Positions 51,851 to 60,966 of a stretch of DNA of 64,000 nt are shown here, piece by piece. Both the position numbers and the translations under genes were made by a program. Under the pieces are notes generated by a model that was not told the origin of the DNA, did no database searches, and saw only the letters and a program-made list of their open reading frames with translations. The stretch comes from Halalkalibacter hemicellulosilyticusJCM 9152 (lineage in GTDB: Bacteria; Bacillota; Bacilli; Bacillales; Bacillaceae_D): positions 35,038 to 99,037 of the forward strand of contig NZ_BAUU01000019.1 in the NCBI RefSeq assembly GCF_000513115.1, written 5' to 3'. How positions within the stretch are numbered: the stretch's first letter is position 1; every line of letters begins with the position of its first letter.

Positions 51851-52708
51851 TTAATTAGTAAGCAACTCATATAACGCTTCGGCCCATAGTTGATGGCCTT
51901 GCTCATTCGGGCGAGCACTATCAATATAATTTTGTAAATCAGGATCGTCAGTTGCTGGCCAAGCGAACCAATGATCAACAAACAAATAACCCTCTTGCTC
52001 AGCGAATTGTTCCAATGCCTCGTTTTGTTGTAAATAATATTCAGCACCATAGAGCGGATTTCCAGGCATTAAAATGATTTCGGTCTCTTCTAATCCTACT
52101 TCAAAAGAAGATAATATTCTTCCTAGCATTTCAATTGAGTCCTCTTTCATTAACAACCCATTGTCATTTAATAAAAATGGCTCAATCAGGAGAACATCTG
52201 GTTGGAGATTATTCACTTCATCAATATGATCACTTTCAGCTACTTCAAATGTATTCAAGCGGTCTACATCAACAATGTTCATCGTTAGCTGAACATCCTC
52301 AGCGCTGCTTTGTAAGGAAGCAGCTAGTAAGTTCGGCCAAGAGTCCTCTGCGTTATCAAGTGTAATCGATGTGGAGCCTAATACGGCTATATTTAATGTA
52401 CCATCTGCACCATATTGATTAATCCATTCGCTAAGTTTCCCACTAGCTGAGGTAGGTGTTGGCTGATCGTTTGCCCCCTCGGATGAATCGTCATTGTCTA
52501 ATGCTTCATCCTCATCACTTGGTTGCTCGTTATCACGCATTTCTTCTTCGCTCACATCTACATCTGTCTGATTGGCGTCATCGGCTATCGTTTGAAGCTT
52601 CTGTTGATAATAGTAATGTCCTCCGATAATTAAGATGATGGCTAACACGATCGTGCTAATAAATAACGTCGTTTTCAAAACAAATTTTCCGCCCTTCTTT
52701 AATTTCAA
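51851..52708 (-). CDS. SGNH/GDSL hydrolase-like membrane-anchored protein
   Basis: A protein of about 275-285 residues: one N-terminal membrane helix (FISTIVLAIILIIGGHYYY), an acidic linker (SEEEMRDNEQPSDEDEALDN) and a hydrolase-like domain from about residue 95. The usual GDS block appears as VLGSTSITLDN, without the Asp, and the last block has DHWFAWPATDDPDLQ and a His in PNEQGHQLW. The fold and C-terminal D..H pair fit SGNH esterases that modify cell-wall sugars; the altered first block leaves activity open. The TTG at 52708 lacks a clear ribosome site; TTG 52678 lies behind AAGAAGGGCGG and may be the true start. It forms an operon with the TPR/InlB-repeat gene upstream. Confidence 0.75.
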   Translation of the reverse strand: MKLKKGGKFVLKTTLFISTIVLAIILIIGGHYYYQQKLQTIADDANQTDVDVSEEEMRDNEQPSDEDEALDNDDSSEGANDQPTPTSASGKLSEWINQYGADGTLNIAVLGSTSITLDNAEDSWPNLLAASLQSSAEDVQLTMNIVDVDRLNTFEVAESDHIDEVNNLQPDVLLIEPFLLNDNGLLMKEDSIEMLGRILSSFEVGLEETEIILMPGNPLYGAEYYLQQNEALEQFAEQEGYLFVDHWFAWPATDDPDLQNYIDSARPNEQGHQLWAEALYELLTN

Positions 52709-52722
52709 AGATTATGATGATT

Positions 52723-54588
52723 TTAGTCATCCTCGGTTTCTTGTTGTTCCTCTTCTCCATTCTGGATTTCTATAAAGACTGCTGTAATTGATTTCGATTG
52801 ATCCATTGTGACTGTAAGAGTCTTTCGTGAACCTGATGCATGTCCTTCCCAATGACTAAACTCCCATCCACTATTAGGACGTGCTTCAAGTGTAATTGAA
52901 GTTCCCTTTTCTATTTCGTGTTGAGTACGATTGGATAGGACTATCCCATTTCCTCTACGAGATACAGTCAGTTGAACTTTCTCTGGTTTTGGTTCTTCCT
53001 TCTCTGCCTCTCTGTTGTCATCATTATTCGCCGGTGGCTTCTCCTCTGCTGATGGAGGCGGGCTTGATGAACCGTTATTGCTACTATTATTGTTGTTAGA
53101 AGGTGTACTTGTGCCTGAGTCTGAATTGGCGCCTGAGCTAGACCCCGAATTCGTATTAGTGCTACTTTGTCCACCTGATGATGGTTGGATTTCTCTGAAA
53201 ATAGCTCGTAATGATGTATCTTCATTCATCGTAATGGTAAAGGATGGTTGTGTACTTTCCTTTGTGCCTGTCCATCGAACGAATTCCCAGCCTGAATCAG
53301 GTGTCGCTTGTAACGTAACGGTTTCGTTAGCTGAAAATGTCGAGCCGGGTTGGTCCTTCGTTACGGTACCAGAGCCTGATTTGGATAAGGCTAATGTATA
53401 TTCACCTGTTTCGCGTGTGAATACAGCCATAATGGAGAGATGATCATCTACGGTGATATCTCGTTTAGTATCAGAGCCTTCCAAGTCTCCTTCCCACCTT
53501 GCAAATGTCCAGCCTTGAGCAGGAATCGCTTCAATTGTAATAAGTGTTCCTGGTTCGTACGTGTCCTGATCTGGGAAGATCGCTACTTGCCCTTCTCCTG
53601 TAACATTCGTTAACACCGTATGGTTGTCACCAGAAATTCGAACATCCAAAGAGGAGGTCAAGCCATCAGCTGTTGCGTGAATCGTTTCAATGCCCTCTTC
53701 TTCAGCAAGAAATTGAATCGTTTGAGTATTGCTTTCGTGTTCTACTAGTGTACCAAGCTCTTTTTCTAATGCCCACTCTGGAATAATGTCCATGACTTCA
53801 TCATTGCTGTCATATGCCACGATCGAAAGCTCTAACTCTTGGTTCATTGCAAGTAAAGGTGTTTCATCGATGTTTTCCCAGACGATTTCTTCGGCAACTT
53901 GTTCTTTTACTTCGATCGTTAATTCGCGCTCTATAGAACCAGATTTGGCAACAAGGATGGTTTCCCCAATGTCGGTTCCCTCAACTCGTAAACCGAGGTC
54001 GTCCTCCTCATCAATGATAGTAGCAATATCATCATCCTCACTCGACCACTCCGCCTCAAGAGGGATCATGCGGCTTTCCCCGTCTGACCAAACGAGTTCA
54101 ATAGCGCGTTCGTGTCCAATTTGAATAAAAGGACGTTCAATATGAATTTGAATGTGATCCATAAATTGATCGTACGTTTCTTGAAACTCTTCTCTGTCTG
54201 CTTGTTGCATGCCAAGCTCTAGAGTGGCAATAGCATCGGTTAAGTTGGATTGACTAATGTATAAATCGGCTAAATGTGTATAGAAAATCGATACTTCTGG
54301 TTGTAGATCAATACCAGCCTTTAATGTTTGTTCAGCTAAATCAAGTCTAGCGATGCCAACGTAGCTATGGGCTAATCCGACACGTGCATTGATGTGCAAA
54401 GGATCGATTGCTAGAATTTCTTTATACAGTTCAATACTTTCATCGAACTGAGCTTGGTCAAAGGAATTTTTTGCCTCAAGCTCTAATTCTTCAATCTTAC
54501 CACTAGATTCGAAAGGGAAAAAAAGCATGGCCCCGACACCAATTATAATAACAAAGCTGATAATGGAAATGACAGCTTTCTTAGACAT
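52723..54588 (-). CDS. Membrane-anchored TPR protein with InlB B-type repeats
   Basis: A 621-residue surface protein. One membrane helix lies at about 8-26, TPR-like repeats at about 38-140 (AKNSFDQAQFDESIELYKEI, INARVGLAHSYVGIARLDLA) and Big-like domains at about 150-330. Then come three divergent InlB B-repeats with the mark GWxFxxWxG: AQGWTFARWEGDL near 366, DSGWEFVRWTGTK near 438 and NSGWEFSHWEGHA near 582. A long Ser/Asn/Gly linker (NNNNSSNNGSSSPPPS) separates the last two. Such repeats mediate protein-protein contact outside the cell. ATG 54588 follows AAGAAGGTG; a GTG at 54597 overlaps it. Ligand unknown. It lies next to galE and upstream of the SGNH-like gene. Confidence 0.82.
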   Translation of the reverse strand: MSKKAVISIISFVIIIGVGAMLFFPFESSGKIEELELEAKNSFDQAQFDESIELYKEILAIDPLHINARVGLAHSYVGIARLDLAEQTLKAGIDLQPEVSIFYTHLADLYISQSNLTDAIATLELGMQQADREEFQETYDQFMDHIQIHIERPFIQIGHERAIELVWSDGESRMIPLEAEWSSEDDDIATIIDEEDDLGLRVEGTDIGETILVAKSGSIERELTIEVKEQVAEEIVWENIDETPLLAMNQELELSIVAYDSNDEVMDIIPEWALEKELGTLVEHESNTQTIQFLAEEEGIETIHATADGLTSSLDVRISGDNHTVLTNVTGEGQVAIFPDQDTYEPGTLITIEAIPAQGWTFARWEGDLEGSDTKRDITVDDHLSIMAVFTRETGEYTLALSKSGSGTVTKDQPGSTFSANETVTLQATPDSGWEFVRWTGTKESTQPSFTITMNEDTSLRAIFREIQPSSGGQSSTNTNSGSSSGANSDSGTSTPSNNNNSSNNGSSSPPPSAEEKPPANNDDNREAEKEEPKPEKVQLTVSRRGNGIVLSNRTQHEIEKGTSITLEARPNSGWEFSHWEGHASGSRKTLTVTMDQSKSITAVFIEIQNGEEEQQETEDD

Positions 54589-54772
54589 AGAAAACACCTT
54601 CTTTTACTAGTTGTTAGGTTAAAATATTAGAGGATAATTAGAATAATTGCTAGAATACTATTTTTATTATAATAAAAGCATCCAAATAAAGGAACAGTTC
54701 ATAGCAAAAAAGAGTGAACGATGTTGAAAGAAATTCTCTTATGATATAGTTACGATAAAGGAGTGAGTAGTG

Positions 54773-55783
54773 ATGATTCTTGTTACCGGTGGAGCTGGTT
54801 ATATTGGAAGCCATACTTGCGTTGAGTTGCTTGAGGAAGGCTACGACATCATTGTCGTAGATAATTTATCTAATAGTCATCGTGAAGCGATTAGAAGAGT
54901 AGAGCGAATTACCGGGAAAACGTGTGCCTTTAAGCAGGTGGATCTGTTGGATTATGAACAGCTAGAGACAGTTTTTGAAAAATATAGCATTGATGCGGTC
55001 ATCCATTTTGCTGGATTAAAAGCAGTTGGTGAGTCTGTTGAAATACCCTTGCACTATTATCATCAAAATGTGACAGGAACGATTTATTTATGCGAAGTAA
55101 TGCAAAAGTATGGAGTGAAAAAGCTCGTATTTAGCTCATCGGCAACAGTATATGGATTATCTGAAGAAGTCCCTTTAGTTGAAACGACGCCACTCGGAGC
55201 AACAAATCCTTATGGACGGACGAAGCTCGTTATCGAACAGATGCTAGGTGATTTGTTTCGTGCTCATCCAGATTGGTCGATTGCGCTACTGCGTTATTTC
55301 AACCCCGTAGGAGCACATACTAGTGGACTTATTGGTGAAGACCCAAATGGAATTCCGAATAATTTAATGCCTTTTATTACTCAAGTAGCAATCGGAAAAT
55401 TAGACGAGCTCACGGTATTCGGTGATGATTATCCAACAAAAGATGGGACAGGCATTCGTGATTATATCCATGTCGTTGATTTAGCTAAAGGGCATGTGAA
55501 AGCACTTGAGAAATTAAGCGAATCCACTGGGATAGATGCGTATAATTTGGGGACAGGGAATGGGTATAGTGTCCTGGAAATGATTCAGGCCTTTGAGCGA
55601 GCTTCAGAGCGAAATGTACCATATGTCATAAGTGAGAGACGTCCAGGAGATATTGCGATTTGTTATGCCGATCCGACAAAAGCATTTCGGCAGTTAGATT
55701 GGAAAGCTGAAAAGGGAATCGAAGAAATGTGTCGCGATGCATGGTATTGGCAGAGGATGAATCCTAACGGGTTTGCTGAATAG
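54773..55783 (+). CDS. galE: UDP-glucose 4-epimerase GalE
   Basis: A 336-residue extended SDR that interconverts UDP-glucose and UDP-galactose for wall and capsule polymers. The N-terminal NAD site is VTGGAGYIGSHT at about 5-16. SSSATVYG near 122 and the YxxxK of NPYGRTK near 148 are the catalytic part. RYFNPVGAH, GTGIRDYIHV and RRPGDIA follow as in known GalE. Length is normal. ATG 54773 follows AAAGGAG by 9 bases. It is convergent with galU and starts the sugar-nucleotide and polysaccharide region. Confidence 0.95.
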   Translation: MILVTGGAGYIGSHTCVELLEEGYDIIVVDNLSNSHREAIRRVERITGKTCAFKQVDLLDYEQLETVFEKYSIDAVIHFAGLKAVGESVEIPLHYYHQNVTGTIYLCEVMQKYGVKKLVFSSSATVYGLSEEVPLVETTPLGATNPYGRTKLVIEQMLGDLFRAHPDWSIALLRYFNPVGAHTSGLIGEDPNGIPNNLMPFITQVAIGKLDELTVFGDDYPTKDGTGIRDYIHVVDLAKGHVKALEKLSESTGIDAYNLGTGNGYSVLEMIQAFERASERNVPYVISERRPGDIAICYADPTKAFRQLDWKAEKGIEEMCRDAWYWQRMNPNGFAE

Positions 55784-55856
55784 TCGGTTAGAGAAAATGG
55801 AGAAAAGACAGCGAATCAACAATTGAGGCGCTGTCTTAATTACTGCAATCTTTGCC

Positions 55857-56740
55857 CTACTTTACAAGGTTTTCGTTTGCTTTTTTCTCGATGTATTTCA
55901 ACACATCATCGCGAAGATCATCACGGTTTAAGGCAAAGTCAATGGTTGCCTGGATAAATCCGAGCTTATCACCGACATCGTAACGTTTTCCAATAAATTC
56001 ACATGCTAATACAGCTTGCTGCTGGTTAAGCTTAACGAGCGCATCTGTTAATTGTATTTCATTCCCCGCACCGGGCTCAAGCTTCGCTAAAATATCAAAT
56101 ATTTCAGGACGCAGAACGTAACGTCCCATAATGGCGAAGTTCGATGGTGCCTCTGCAGGTTTAGGCTTTTCGACTAATGTTTCGACATGAATGACATGCT
56201 CTTCGATTTCATTGCCTTTTGGTGCAATAATGCCGTATTTTGAAACGTCCTCATCGGCTACAGGCTGAACGCGACAACAGATGAATGGTAACGATTGTAT
56301 ACATCGATCAGCTGCTTTAAACAAGGAGTATCTGACTCAACAATATCATCGCCTAATAGAACAGCGAAGGGCTCGTCGCCGATAAAGCGGCTAGCACAAG
56401 CAATCGCATGCCCAAGTCCTTTTGGTTCCTTTTGGCGAATGTAATGAATGTTAGCAATATTGGATATTGACTGAACCTCTTCTAGAATCTCGTATTTTTC
56501 TTTATGAGCTAATGTTTCTTCTAGCTCATATGATTTATCAAAATGGTCTTCAATAGCTCGTTTTCCACGGCCACTCACGATAATAATATCTTCAATACCG
56601 GCAGCTACTGCTTCTTCCACAATATATTGAATCGTTGGCTTATCGACGATCGGAAGCATTTCTTTCGGCTGAGCTTTCGTAGCAGGTAAAAATCGTGTTC
56701 CAAGACCTGCAGCTGGAATAATGGCTTTACGAACTTTCAT
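55857..56740 (-). pseudogene. galU: UTP-glucose-1-phosphate uridylyltransferase GalU, interrupted by a one-base deletion
   Basis: Two frames form one GalU of about 294 residues. The first (ATG 56740) opens [20 protein letters not shown] with the nucleotide-binding GxGxRxxP motif, continues [20 protein letters not shown], and reads to NRYHSSVVA before derailing. The second contains [17 protein letters not shown] and LVEKPKPAEAPSNFAIMGRY, then NEIQLTDAL, and ends at 55857. Adding one G at about 56271-56273 gives [13 protein letters not shown], the expected sequence. GalU makes UDP-glucose for lipoteichoic acid anchors and polysaccharides and is important for growth, so a real loss would be surprising unless a second galU exists; a base error is likely. 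Confidence 0.88.
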
Positions 56741-57060
56741 GAACGGTCACCTCTTAAAGATAATGTCAATCTATTTTATCATAAGTATTAAATGAATGTT
56801 TCATTCCAAACAATGTAAATCGTTGGAATTGCTTCAACTCTATTAAACCTCTTTCTATATCAATGAGCAACCACTATTAGATAATTAAAGGAATTAAAAA
56901 AGTCTTGTATAGGTAGCGATTGTGAAAAAAATTGAAAATGTTGTGTCATCGTTTGTAACGATTAAAAGAAAAGCGACTTCATTTAAGTGAATATGGTATA
57001 ATCGATTATTGGTTTATAAGCAAAGTACGTACCGTTAATTAGAAAGGTCGGTAGCTTGTG
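56741..57060. other. Intergenic region before the polysaccharide cluster
   Basis: About 320 AT-rich bases between divergent galU and the glycosyltransferase genes. It contains the promoter candidate at 56994-57002; otherwise no hairpin or small gene stands out. Confidence 0.4.
56994..57002 (+). promoter_or_regulatory. Candidate extended -10 promoter of the polysaccharide cluster
   Basis: TGGTATAAT matches the extended -10 consensus TGnTATAAT about 55 bases before the first glycosyltransferase start. The -35 region is poor. Confidence 0.5.
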
Positions 57061-58179
57061 ATGAAGAAAGTGAAAATCCTCTTTTTTATTTACCAAATGG
57101 GTGGAGGAGGAGCGGCGAGGACGTTATTAAATATTATGAATAATGTTGATCGTGAACGCTTTGCCCCTTATTTAGTGACCCTTAATATGAATGGGTCTTA
57201 TGAGAGTGAATTAAAGGAAGATGTGACGTTTATTAAATTAGAAACAGCACGCTTAAGTCGGTCTGTTGGACGACTTAAGGAGATTATACAAACGGAACAA
57301 ATAGATCTCGTGTTTAGTACGATCCCTCGAGTGAATACGATTGCGATACTTGCTAATCGGTTATCAAGGACAGGTGCTAAAAATGTTATTCGAGAAGCGG
57401 ATAATTTAGGGGGAAGCTTTAAAGAAAATATGCAGCTGCTTGGCTTTGGTCTTGTTTATAAACTCGCTCACCAAATTGTGTCACTGTCCGAAGGGGTGAA
57501 GGCGAATTTAGTGAAGCGGTACAAAGTGAAGCCTGAAGAGATTAAGGTTATTTATAATCCGGTAGATTTGCGATTAATTGAACAAAAACGGAATCAAGAA
57601 GATATGGACCCTATTCATCAAGCATTATTTGATACGGAAGATAAGGTTATTGTAACAGCAGGACGCTTAGTGAAGCAAAAGGATCAAGAAACCCTTATAC
57701 GCGCGTTTTACGAATTAAATCAAAAAGTGAAAAGCCAACTCATTTTATTAGGAGAAGGGCCTTTAAAAGAGAGCTTAATCTCTCTCGGTGTCGAATTGGG
57801 GATTGCTAACCGTATTCATTTCTTAGGCTTCCAAGCGAATCCTTATCAATATTTTGCCAAGGCAGACTTATTTGTGTTGACCTCGATTCATGAGGGGTTT
57901 AGTCATGTTATTGCAGAAGCGCTTGCTACAGGGACACCTGTCGTAGCGACAGATTGTCATTCAGGGCCAAGAGAGGTGTTGGATAATGGGAAATATGGCG
58001 AGTTATGTGAAGTCGGTCATGCAAGCGATGTAGCGAATAAGATGGAAAAAGTACTTTCATATAATAAGGAAAAGAGTGAACAGGTGTCTCGTAATGGACT
58101 GGAACGGGCGGCTCATTTTGACGCTAATAAGATTGTTGCTCAATATGAAGCGTTATTTCTACAAACGTTAAAGCGTTAA
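57061..58179 (+). CDS. Glycosyltransferase family 4 protein
   Basis: A 372-residue GT-B fold enzyme. The N-terminal acceptor domain has IYQMGGGGAARTLLNIMNNV, the glycine-rich loop. The C-terminal donor domain includes VTAGRLVKQKDQETLIRAF near 200 and the signature TSIHEGFSHVIAEALATGTP near 280-300, with E-x7-E for sugar nucleotide binding. Probably cytoplasmic, adding a sugar to a lipid-linked chain. First gene of a cluster of six on the same strand. ATG 57061 or the adjacent GTG 57058 is the start. The sugar is not readable. Confidence 0.9.
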   Translation: MKKVKILFFIYQMGGGGAARTLLNIMNNVDRERFAPYLVTLNMNGSYESELKEDVTFIKLETARLSRSVGRLKEIIQTEQIDLVFSTIPRVNTIAILANRLSRTGAKNVIREADNLGGSFKENMQLLGFGLVYKLAHQIVSLSEGVKANLVKRYKVKPEEIKVIYNPVDLRLIEQKRNQEDMDPIHQALFDTEDKVIVTAGRLVKQKDQETLIRAFYELNQKVKSQLILLGEGPLKESLISLGVELGIANRIHFLGFQANPYQYFAKADLFVLTSIHEGFSHVIAEALATGTPVVATDCHSGPREVLDNGKYGELCEVGHASDVANKMEKVLSYNKEKSEQVSRNGLERAAHFDANKIVAQYEALFLQTLKR

Positions 58180-58194
58180 AGGGTGTGATTTACA

Positions 58195-59325
58195 TTGATG
58201 AAAAAGCGAAAGGTCGTACATATAACGACCGTTCATCATCCTCTAGATCCAAGAATTTATTATAAACAGTGTCAATCGTTGCAAAAAGCAGGCTACGATG
58301 TCACATTAATTGCTCCAAATGGAGAAGAGGTAATCGGCGCAAGTGATATTCGTATTCAATCATTACAAAAGAGAAGCAGGCGGCTCAAACGAATGCTGCT
58401 TTCAACGTTTGAAGCGTATCGAAAAGCAAAGAAGCTTCAAGCAGATGTTTATACGATTCATGACCCTGAATTGATTCCAGTTGCTTGGCTGCTGAAGAAG
58501 AAATCCAATGTCGTGATTTACGATATTCATGAGGACTATGAAACGAGCATTTTGCAAAAGGATTATTTACCAAAGCCCGTACAAAAGGTGTTCGCGAAGG
58601 CGTACCGATTAATGGAATCGTTCTTCTTGAGAAAGCTTGAGCTCTGTTTAGCTGAAAAATATTATCAAGAAAAATATGAGCGAGGCATTTGTCTATTAAA
58701 TTATCCGATCCTTGATCAAGGGGCAATTCAAGCAGAGCGAAAGACAAATGAAGCTAGTGATGAGCTAATCTATACAGGGAACCTTTCTGAAACGAGAGGA
58801 GCACTGACACAAGCACGAATTCCACTTTTTCATCCTGATGTGACCATCCGTTTCTATGGGAAGTGTGCAAAAGGTTTAGCTGAGCAAATGTATGTCGAAG
58901 CTAAAGGTAAACAAGAGCACATTATCATTGAAGGGATAGAACGATATGTGCCAAAGGACGAAATTGACCAAGCCTATTTGGAAAAGCAATGGTTGGCTGG
59001 AATTGCGCTTTTTCCTTATGATCCTCATTATATGCGCAAGGAGCTCACGAAGTTCTTTGAATACATGAGTCATGGGCTGCCTATTTTGTGTTCGGACTTT
59101 CCAGTGTGGAAGGCGTTCGTCGATAAGCACCAATGCGGCATAGCCGTTGACCCTCATGATCAGAAGGCCGTTTATGATGCGATTGAATATTTACGAACAA
59201 ATCGTGAAGAAGCGAGAAAAATGGGTGAAAATGGTCGACAGGCTGTAGTAAACGAATTAAATTGGGAGAAGGAAGAAGAGAGGCTAGTTGCTTGGTATCA
59301 TAAGCTAATCCCTTCTCATCAATAG
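58195..59325 (+). CDS. Glycosyltransferase family 4-like protein
   Basis: A 376-residue GT-B type enzyme: HITTVHHPLDPRIYYKQCQS at the start (a typical opening for surface-polysaccharide GT4 enzymes), IHDPELIPVAWLL near 89, YDIHEDYET near 112, LIYTGNLSETRGALT near 190 and KFFEYMSHGLPILCSDFPVW near 285. It lies 15 bases after the preceding gene. TTG 58195 is 9 bases behind AAAGGGTG; ATG 58198 directly follows and is the alternative. Probably adds a sugar in the synthesis of a capsule or teichuronic-type polymer. Confidence 0.87.
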   Translation: MMKKRKVVHITTVHHPLDPRIYYKQCQSLQKAGYDVTLIAPNGEEVIGASDIRIQSLQKRSRRLKRMLLSTFEAYRKAKKLQADVYTIHDPELIPVAWLLKKKSNVVIYDIHEDYETSILQKDYLPKPVQKVFAKAYRLMESFFLRKLELCLAEKYYQEKYERGICLLNYPILDQGAIQAERKTNEASDELIYTGNLSETRGALTQARIPLFHPDVTIRFYGKCAKGLAEQMYVEAKGKQEHIIIEGIERYVPKDEIDQAYLEKQWLAGIALFPYDPHYMRKELTKFFEYMSHGLPILCSDFPVWKAFVDKHQCGIAVDPHDQKAVYDAIEYLRTNREEARKMGENGRQAVVNELNWEKEEERLVAWYHKLIPSHQ

Positions 59326-59340
59326 AAAGGAAGGGGCGTC

Positions 59341-60111
59341 ATGACTAGGCTGATTAAAAAACAAGCCAACGTTTCGATTATTACCCCGGCATACAATGCA
59401 CAAGCTTATATTGCTGATACAATTGAATCAGTTATAGAGCAAACGTATGAAAGCTGGGAGATGCTAATTGTAGATGATTGTTCAACCGATGATACAGCTC
59501 AAATCGTACAAGCGTATACACGTCGTGATCCACGAATTCGTTATATTCAATTAGCGCAAAACAGTGGCCCAGCTATTACACGTAATACTGCCATTGCAGC
59601 AGCAAGTGGTCGCTACCTTGCTTTTTTAGATAGTGATGATATGTGGCTTCCGAATAAGCTAGAGAGGCAGCTTCAATTTATGCAAGAGCGTGACCTCGCT
59701 TTTTCCTTCACTCAATATCGTGTGATGGATCTGGAAGGGAACGTTACAGGTAAGCTAGAGGATGTGCCGGACGAAGCGACATACAAGGATTTATTGAAGC
59801 ATAATGTGATTGGCTGTCTAACGGTTATGCTTGATAAAGAAAAGGTCGGAGCCGTTGAAATGGTCAATATCCGCTCGCGCCAAGACTACGTCCTCTGGCT
59901 ACACATTTGTAAGCGAGGCTTTACGGCATACGGCCTAAAGGAGCCATTGGCTTTGTACCGAGTAGGTCGGCAATCTGTTTCAAGCAATAAGGTGAAAATG
60001 GCTAAGCAAAACTGGCGTGTGTACCGCGAAATCGAAGGGTTAAATCTTGTCAAAAGCTTGTGGTATTTTAGTCATTATGTGGTGTTTAAGTTGGTGAAGT
60101 ATGCTAGGTGA
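59341..60111 (+). CDS. Glycosyltransferase family 2 protein
   Basis: A 256-residue GT-A fold enzyme similar to TuaG/EpsJ-type family 2 enzymes. It starts VSIITPAYNAQAYIADTIES, with LIVDDCSTDDTAQI near 42 (the first Asp motif), LAFLDSDDMWLPNKLE near 94 (DxD metal site) and RSRQDYVLWLHICKRG near 180 (catalytic QDY region). It transfers a sugar from a nucleotide donor to the growing polymer. ATG 59341 follows AAAGGAAGGGGCGTC, 15 bases after the preceding gene. A 67-base gap separates it from the exporter genes. Confidence 0.9.
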   Translation: MTRLIKKQANVSIITPAYNAQAYIADTIESVIEQTYESWEMLIVDDCSTDDTAQIVQAYTRRDPRIRYIQLAQNSGPAITRNTAIAAASGRYLAFLDSDDMWLPNKLERQLQFMQERDLAFSFTQYRVMDLEGNVTGKLEDVPDEATYKDLLKHNVIGCLTVMLDKEKVGAVEMVNIRSRQDYVLWLHICKRGFTAYGLKEPLALYRVGRQSVSSNKVKMAKQNWRVYREIEGLNLVKSLWYFSHYVVFKLVKYAR

Positions 60112-60178
60112 GGGTATTGGAGGAATAACTAAAAAAAGAAACAGTCTGAAATAAATGTAGGCGGTGTAGTTAAAGAGA

Positions 60179-60955
60179 ATGAGAAATTATATAAATGAAA
60201 TTATAAAACGAAAAGACCTATTAATTTATTTGGTGAAATCAGGTTTGAAAGCTGAACATCGAAATAGCTATTTAGGCTATTTTTGGTGGTTATTAGACCC
60301 GTTGTTAAATGTTGCAGTCTATTTTTTTCTCGTTTCTATTATTTTAGGTAGAACAGGTGAAAATTACTTAGTATATTTAGCCATTGGTTTAATATCTTGG
60401 CGCTGGATTAGTACGACAGTTAATTCTTCAGCTAAGTCAATTACAAAATATGCATCCATCATTAATCAAGTTTATTTACCTAAATCGATTTTCCCATTTG
60501 CTTTTACAATATCACAGTTGTTTAATTTCGCTTTTGGCTTAGTGGTTATTGCTATTTTCTTAGCTTTAAATGGAATAATACCAGGATGGCAAGTTGTATA
60601 TTTACCACTGATCGTTGCTGTACAGTTAATCTTTTTAATTGCTATAGGATTAATGTTGGCGTATTTTAATGTCTTTATTCGTGATATTGATTATGTTCTT
60701 ACTCATGTGACAAGAGTTCTATTTTATGCATCACCGATAATTTGGATGGGCGATCGATTACCTGATAAGTATAGTTGGGTTGTTGATATTAATCCGGTTG
60801 CGATTCTAGTAAATAGTTATCGTGATGTATTAATGTATCAAGCCACTCCTAACTTAATAGGTCTTGCGGTCATTGCTTTTGTATCAGCACTCGTAAGTGT
60901 TGGGATGCTTAACTATTATAGTCGAAACGAACACAAAATTATTAAGGCGTTGTAA
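60179..60955 (+). CDS. ABC-2 type polysaccharide/teichoic acid export permease (TagG-like)
   Basis: A 258-residue permease with about six helices. The N-terminal motif KAEHRNSYLGYFWWLLDPLL is characteristic of the TagG/Wzm/RfbA group, and the segment YFNVFIRDIDYVLTHVTRVL followed by YASPIIWMG is the usual region between helices 4 and 5. It works with the ATPase encoded 11 bases downstream to move lipid-linked polymer across the membrane. The ribosome site is modest (GGCGGTG far upstream, AAAGAGA closer). Confidence 0.9.
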   Translation: MRNYINEIIKRKDLLIYLVKSGLKAEHRNSYLGYFWWLLDPLLNVAVYFFLVSIILGRTGENYLVYLAIGLISWRWISTTVNSSAKSITKYASIINQVYLPKSIFPFAFTISQLFNFAFGLVVIAIFLALNGIIPGWQVVYLPLIVAVQLIFLIAIGLMLAYFNVFIRDIDYVLTHVTRVLFYASPIIWMGDRLPDKYSWVVDINPVAILVNSYRDVLMYQATPNLIGLAVIAFVSALVSVGMLNYYSRNEHKIIKAL

Positions 60956-60966
60956 AGGAGTTCATC

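Noticed and set aside
53015..53443. A 142-codon plus-strand frame opposite the TPR/InlB gene
   Set aside because: It is the mirror of the Ser/Asn/Gly-rich linker and gives Leu and Gly runs; no ribosome site, and the opposite strand has clear domains.
58385..58747. A 120-codon minus-strand frame
   Set aside because: Lies within a well-supported glycosyltransferase gene on the other strand.
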